From: CAZHCG01 sp046484285
GTDB taxonomy: Bacteria; Myxococcota_A; Polyangia; JAAYKL01
Length of the DNA: 15,655 nucleotides
Direction: 5' to 3'
Assembly: GCA_046484285.1 (NCBI GenBank)
Contig: JAWOBP010000001.1
Span: 1-15,655, forward strand
This document shows, piece after piece, positions 14,242-15,655 of the stretch. Every line of letters begins with the position of its first letter. Positions within the stretch are counted from its first letter, which is position 1. The notes beneath the pieces were generated by a model, which did no database searches, was not told the origin of the DNA, and saw only the letters and a list, made by a program, of their open reading frames with translations. A program made the translations under genes and the position numbers.

Positions 14242-15655
14242 CAGTCCTTTTCGCAGACCACCAGCTCTCGGAACGGGGGAGTGTGGTCTCCTTCGGTCAT
14301 CCCGGGATCCTCTGTCGAGATCGTGTGCGAGTGGCTGCCTGCGGACGACACCGCATCGATTTGGTGCTCGTGGTCCTCGGTGGCCACCCAGGAGCTTCCC
14401 CCCTCGGAAAGCGGTATCTGGTCGCCGCTGGTCGCCAGCTCGATCGTGGCGTCGTGCGAGTGAGCGCTGGCTTCGGTGTTGCCGCCGTGGTCGTGAGACA
14501 CATCGTGGGTGTGGGTCGACGTGCCGCCCAGCTCTCCGAAGTCGGTGTCCCCATCGTGTCCTCTCAAGAAGAGATCTCGATAGTCGTCCCGCTCCGTCCA
14601 CCCGTACGGACAGAACTCATCGAACAGTACCAGCGCACCCGAGGGAATCTCGGTCGTCTCCGCGTCCGGTCCGCAGAGGGCGACCTCCTTGTACTCGGGC
14701 AGTGCTTCGGCGCTGGCCGAAGCGGTGGTTGGAAGCACGGTGTGAGCATGGCTGGCGGACTCGAGAGCGAACGGGTGGGTGTGAGAAAGCTGCCAGGCGG
14801 TGGTGATTCCGTCCGAGAGCGACGCGTAACCGTGCCCGCCGATATCCGTCGTTCCGCTGTGGTCGTGGAGGCCGCCTGCGGCGGTCTCGCCGCCGTGGTC
14901 GTGCGTGCTGTCGTGGACGTGGCTCGCGTTTTCGGCGAAGTCGTCGATGAAACCATCGCCGTCGTGGGAGCGCAAATACAGCTCGTGGTAGGAGGCGTCG
15001 TCCGACCATCCCGGAGGGCAGAGGTAGTCGCTCATTATCCGCGCCGTGACGCCGAGAGGTCCGACGCCGGGACCGGCCTGACAGACCATCACCTCCCCGT
15101 AGGGAGGCTCGTTCGCGCCATTCAATAGCATGGTGTCTTGATCCGGGAGAGTCGAGTGCGAGTGGTTGCTCCCGCCCGAGTCGCTGATGCTGACATCGTG
15201 ATCGTGGTCCCGCTGAGACGCCGAGTTGACGCCGCCCGTAGACGCACCGAAATAGGAGCTGGCGCTCAGGAGCGTCACTTCGTGCGTGTGGTCGAACGGG
15301 GTCGTGCCCGTGGTGTGGGTATGCTTGCCCAGCTGGTGGGAGTGCTGCGCTGCTCCGCCCGTTTCTCCGTAGACCGTGTCGCCGTCGTGCCCCCTCAGGT
15401 AGTGGTCCCGAGAGTCCACCACCTCGGACCAGCCATCGGGGCACTCGCCCGTGAACAGAAGAATCGCGTCCTCGGGAAGGTCGGTGATCGGATCACCTGT
15501 CCCCGTATCCGTATCCGAGTCGGAATCCGTGTCGGTGTCCGCGTCGGTGTCGGTGTCCGCGTCGGTGTCGGTGTCCGCGTCGGTGTCGGTGTCCGCGTCG
15601 GTGTCGGTGTCCGCGTCGGTGTCGGTGTCCGCGTCGGTGTCGGTGTCCGCGTCGG
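14241..15655 (-). CDS. Secreted-type protein with three His-rich tail-collar-like domains, 5' end outside window
   Basis: The frame is open from the right edge to TGA at 14241-14243; at least 471 residues are visible. It starts with a DTDTDA repeat linker, then three similar modules of about 135-139 residues (about 15067-15482, 14648-15066 and 14244-14647). Each has a Cys-Pro-x-Gly-Trp box (ECPDGW, LCPPGW, FCPYGW), a YLRGHDGD-like segment (YLRSHDGD in the second), a His-rich stretch with five HxH motifs, and an ending such as PPYGEVMVC, in which a second Cys could pair with the first. These features resemble phage tail-fibre/collar and microcystin-dependent-protein families. The DTDTDA linker is typical of exported lipoproteins of Myxococcota, so I expect an N-terminal lipoprotein signal beyond the edge. 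Its role as a fibre-like surface adhesin is inferred. Confidence 0.7.
   Translation of the reverse strand, partial: DADTDTDADTDTDADTDTDADTDTDADTDTDADTDTDADTDTDSDSDTDTGTGDPITDLPEDAILLFTGECPDGWSEVVDSRDHYLRGHDGDTVYGETGGAAQHSHQLGKHTHTTGTTPFDHTHEVTLLSASSYFGASTGGVNSASQRDHDHDVSISDSGGSNHSHSTLPDQDTMLLNGANEPPYGEVMVCQAGPGVGPLGVTARIMSDYLCPPGWSDDASYHELYLRSHDGDGFIDDFAENASHVHDSTHDHGGETAAGGLHDHSGTTDIGGHGYASLSDGITTAWQLSHTHPFALESASHAHTVLPTTASASAEALPEYKEVALCGPDAETTEIPSGALVLFDEFCPYGWTERDDYRDLFLRGHDGDTDFGELGGTSTHTHDVSHDHGGNTEASAHSHDATIELATSGDQIPLSEGGSSWVATEDHEHQIDAVSSAGSHSHTISTEDPGMTEGDHTPPFRELVVCEKD
15531..15655 (-). repeat. 18-bp tandem repeat encoding a DTDTDA linker
   Basis: Almost seven units of gtcggtgtccgcgtcggt run to the window edge and continue beyond it. 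They encode Asp-Thr-Asp-Thr-Asp-Ala in frame with the collar-protein gene. Units are nearly identical in DNA, followed inward by degenerate DSDSDTDTGTG residues. Acidic linkers of this kind commonly separate a lipid anchor from folded domains and may bind calcium, though that is not shown here. Confidence 0.93.

Noticed and set aside
12189..15128. A plus-strand open frame of about 980 codons across the zinc-ribbon and collar genes
   Set aside because: It spans two real minus-strand genes and the gap between them, is low-complexity, and has no motif; it is an antisense shadow.
15531..15655. The 18-bp repeat as a CRISPR array or origin iterons
   Set aside because: Units are directly adjacent with no spacers, and they keep the frame of the DTDTDA linker, so they are coding repeats.

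Overview
This is a GC-rich window with lipoproteins, SurA/parvulin chaperones, a Roadblock/LC7 protein, a PilZ protein fused to PEGA domains, a zinc-ribbon membrane protein and a surface protein with an Asp-Thr-Asp-Ala linker. The mix suggests a Gram-negative bacterium of the former Deltaproteobacteria, most likely Myxococcota-like. That assignment is inferred from gene content and protein style only; there is no rRNA or tRNA in the window.

Layout from left to right. Positions 1-704 hold two gene fragments pointing away from each other, an Rhs/YD-repeat fragment on the minus strand and the C-terminal tail of a GT39-like glycosyltransferase on the plus strand. Each lacks its 5' part at the same point near 345-400. 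Positions 746-7626 are a compact minus-strand cluster, in transcription order mfd, a parvulin lipoprotein (PrsA-like), a SurA-like periplasmic chaperone and a membrane-anchored coiled-coil Roadblock protein. Upstream on the same strand lie a large PilZ-repeat-TM-PEGA protein and a small unknown lipoprotein that probably starts that transcript. A divergent alpha/beta hydrolase on the plus strand (10501-11286) meets a rhomboid protease gene tail to tail. The rhomboid gene follows a zinc-ribbon/TM/TPR protein. The right edge is filled by a large secreted-type protein made of three His-rich tail-collar-like domains behind a DTDTDA-repeat linker, whose start lies outside the window.

Functionally, the window is largely about the cell envelope: two periplasmic folding factors, an intramembrane protease, two bitopic proteins that join a cytoplasmic module (PilZ or zinc ribbon) to an extracytoplasmic module (PEGA or TPR), and a fibre-like surface protein. 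Mfd is the only clear information-processing gene. The points I rate most worth a second look are the triplicated collar protein with five HxH motifs per repeat, the PilZ-PEGA protein with an intact c-di-GMP signature and a 9 x 27-bp repeat, the rhomboid next to a potential single-TM substrate, and the truncated-gene junction at the left edge. No CRISPR array, insertion sequence, RNA gene or convincing intrinsic terminator was seen.
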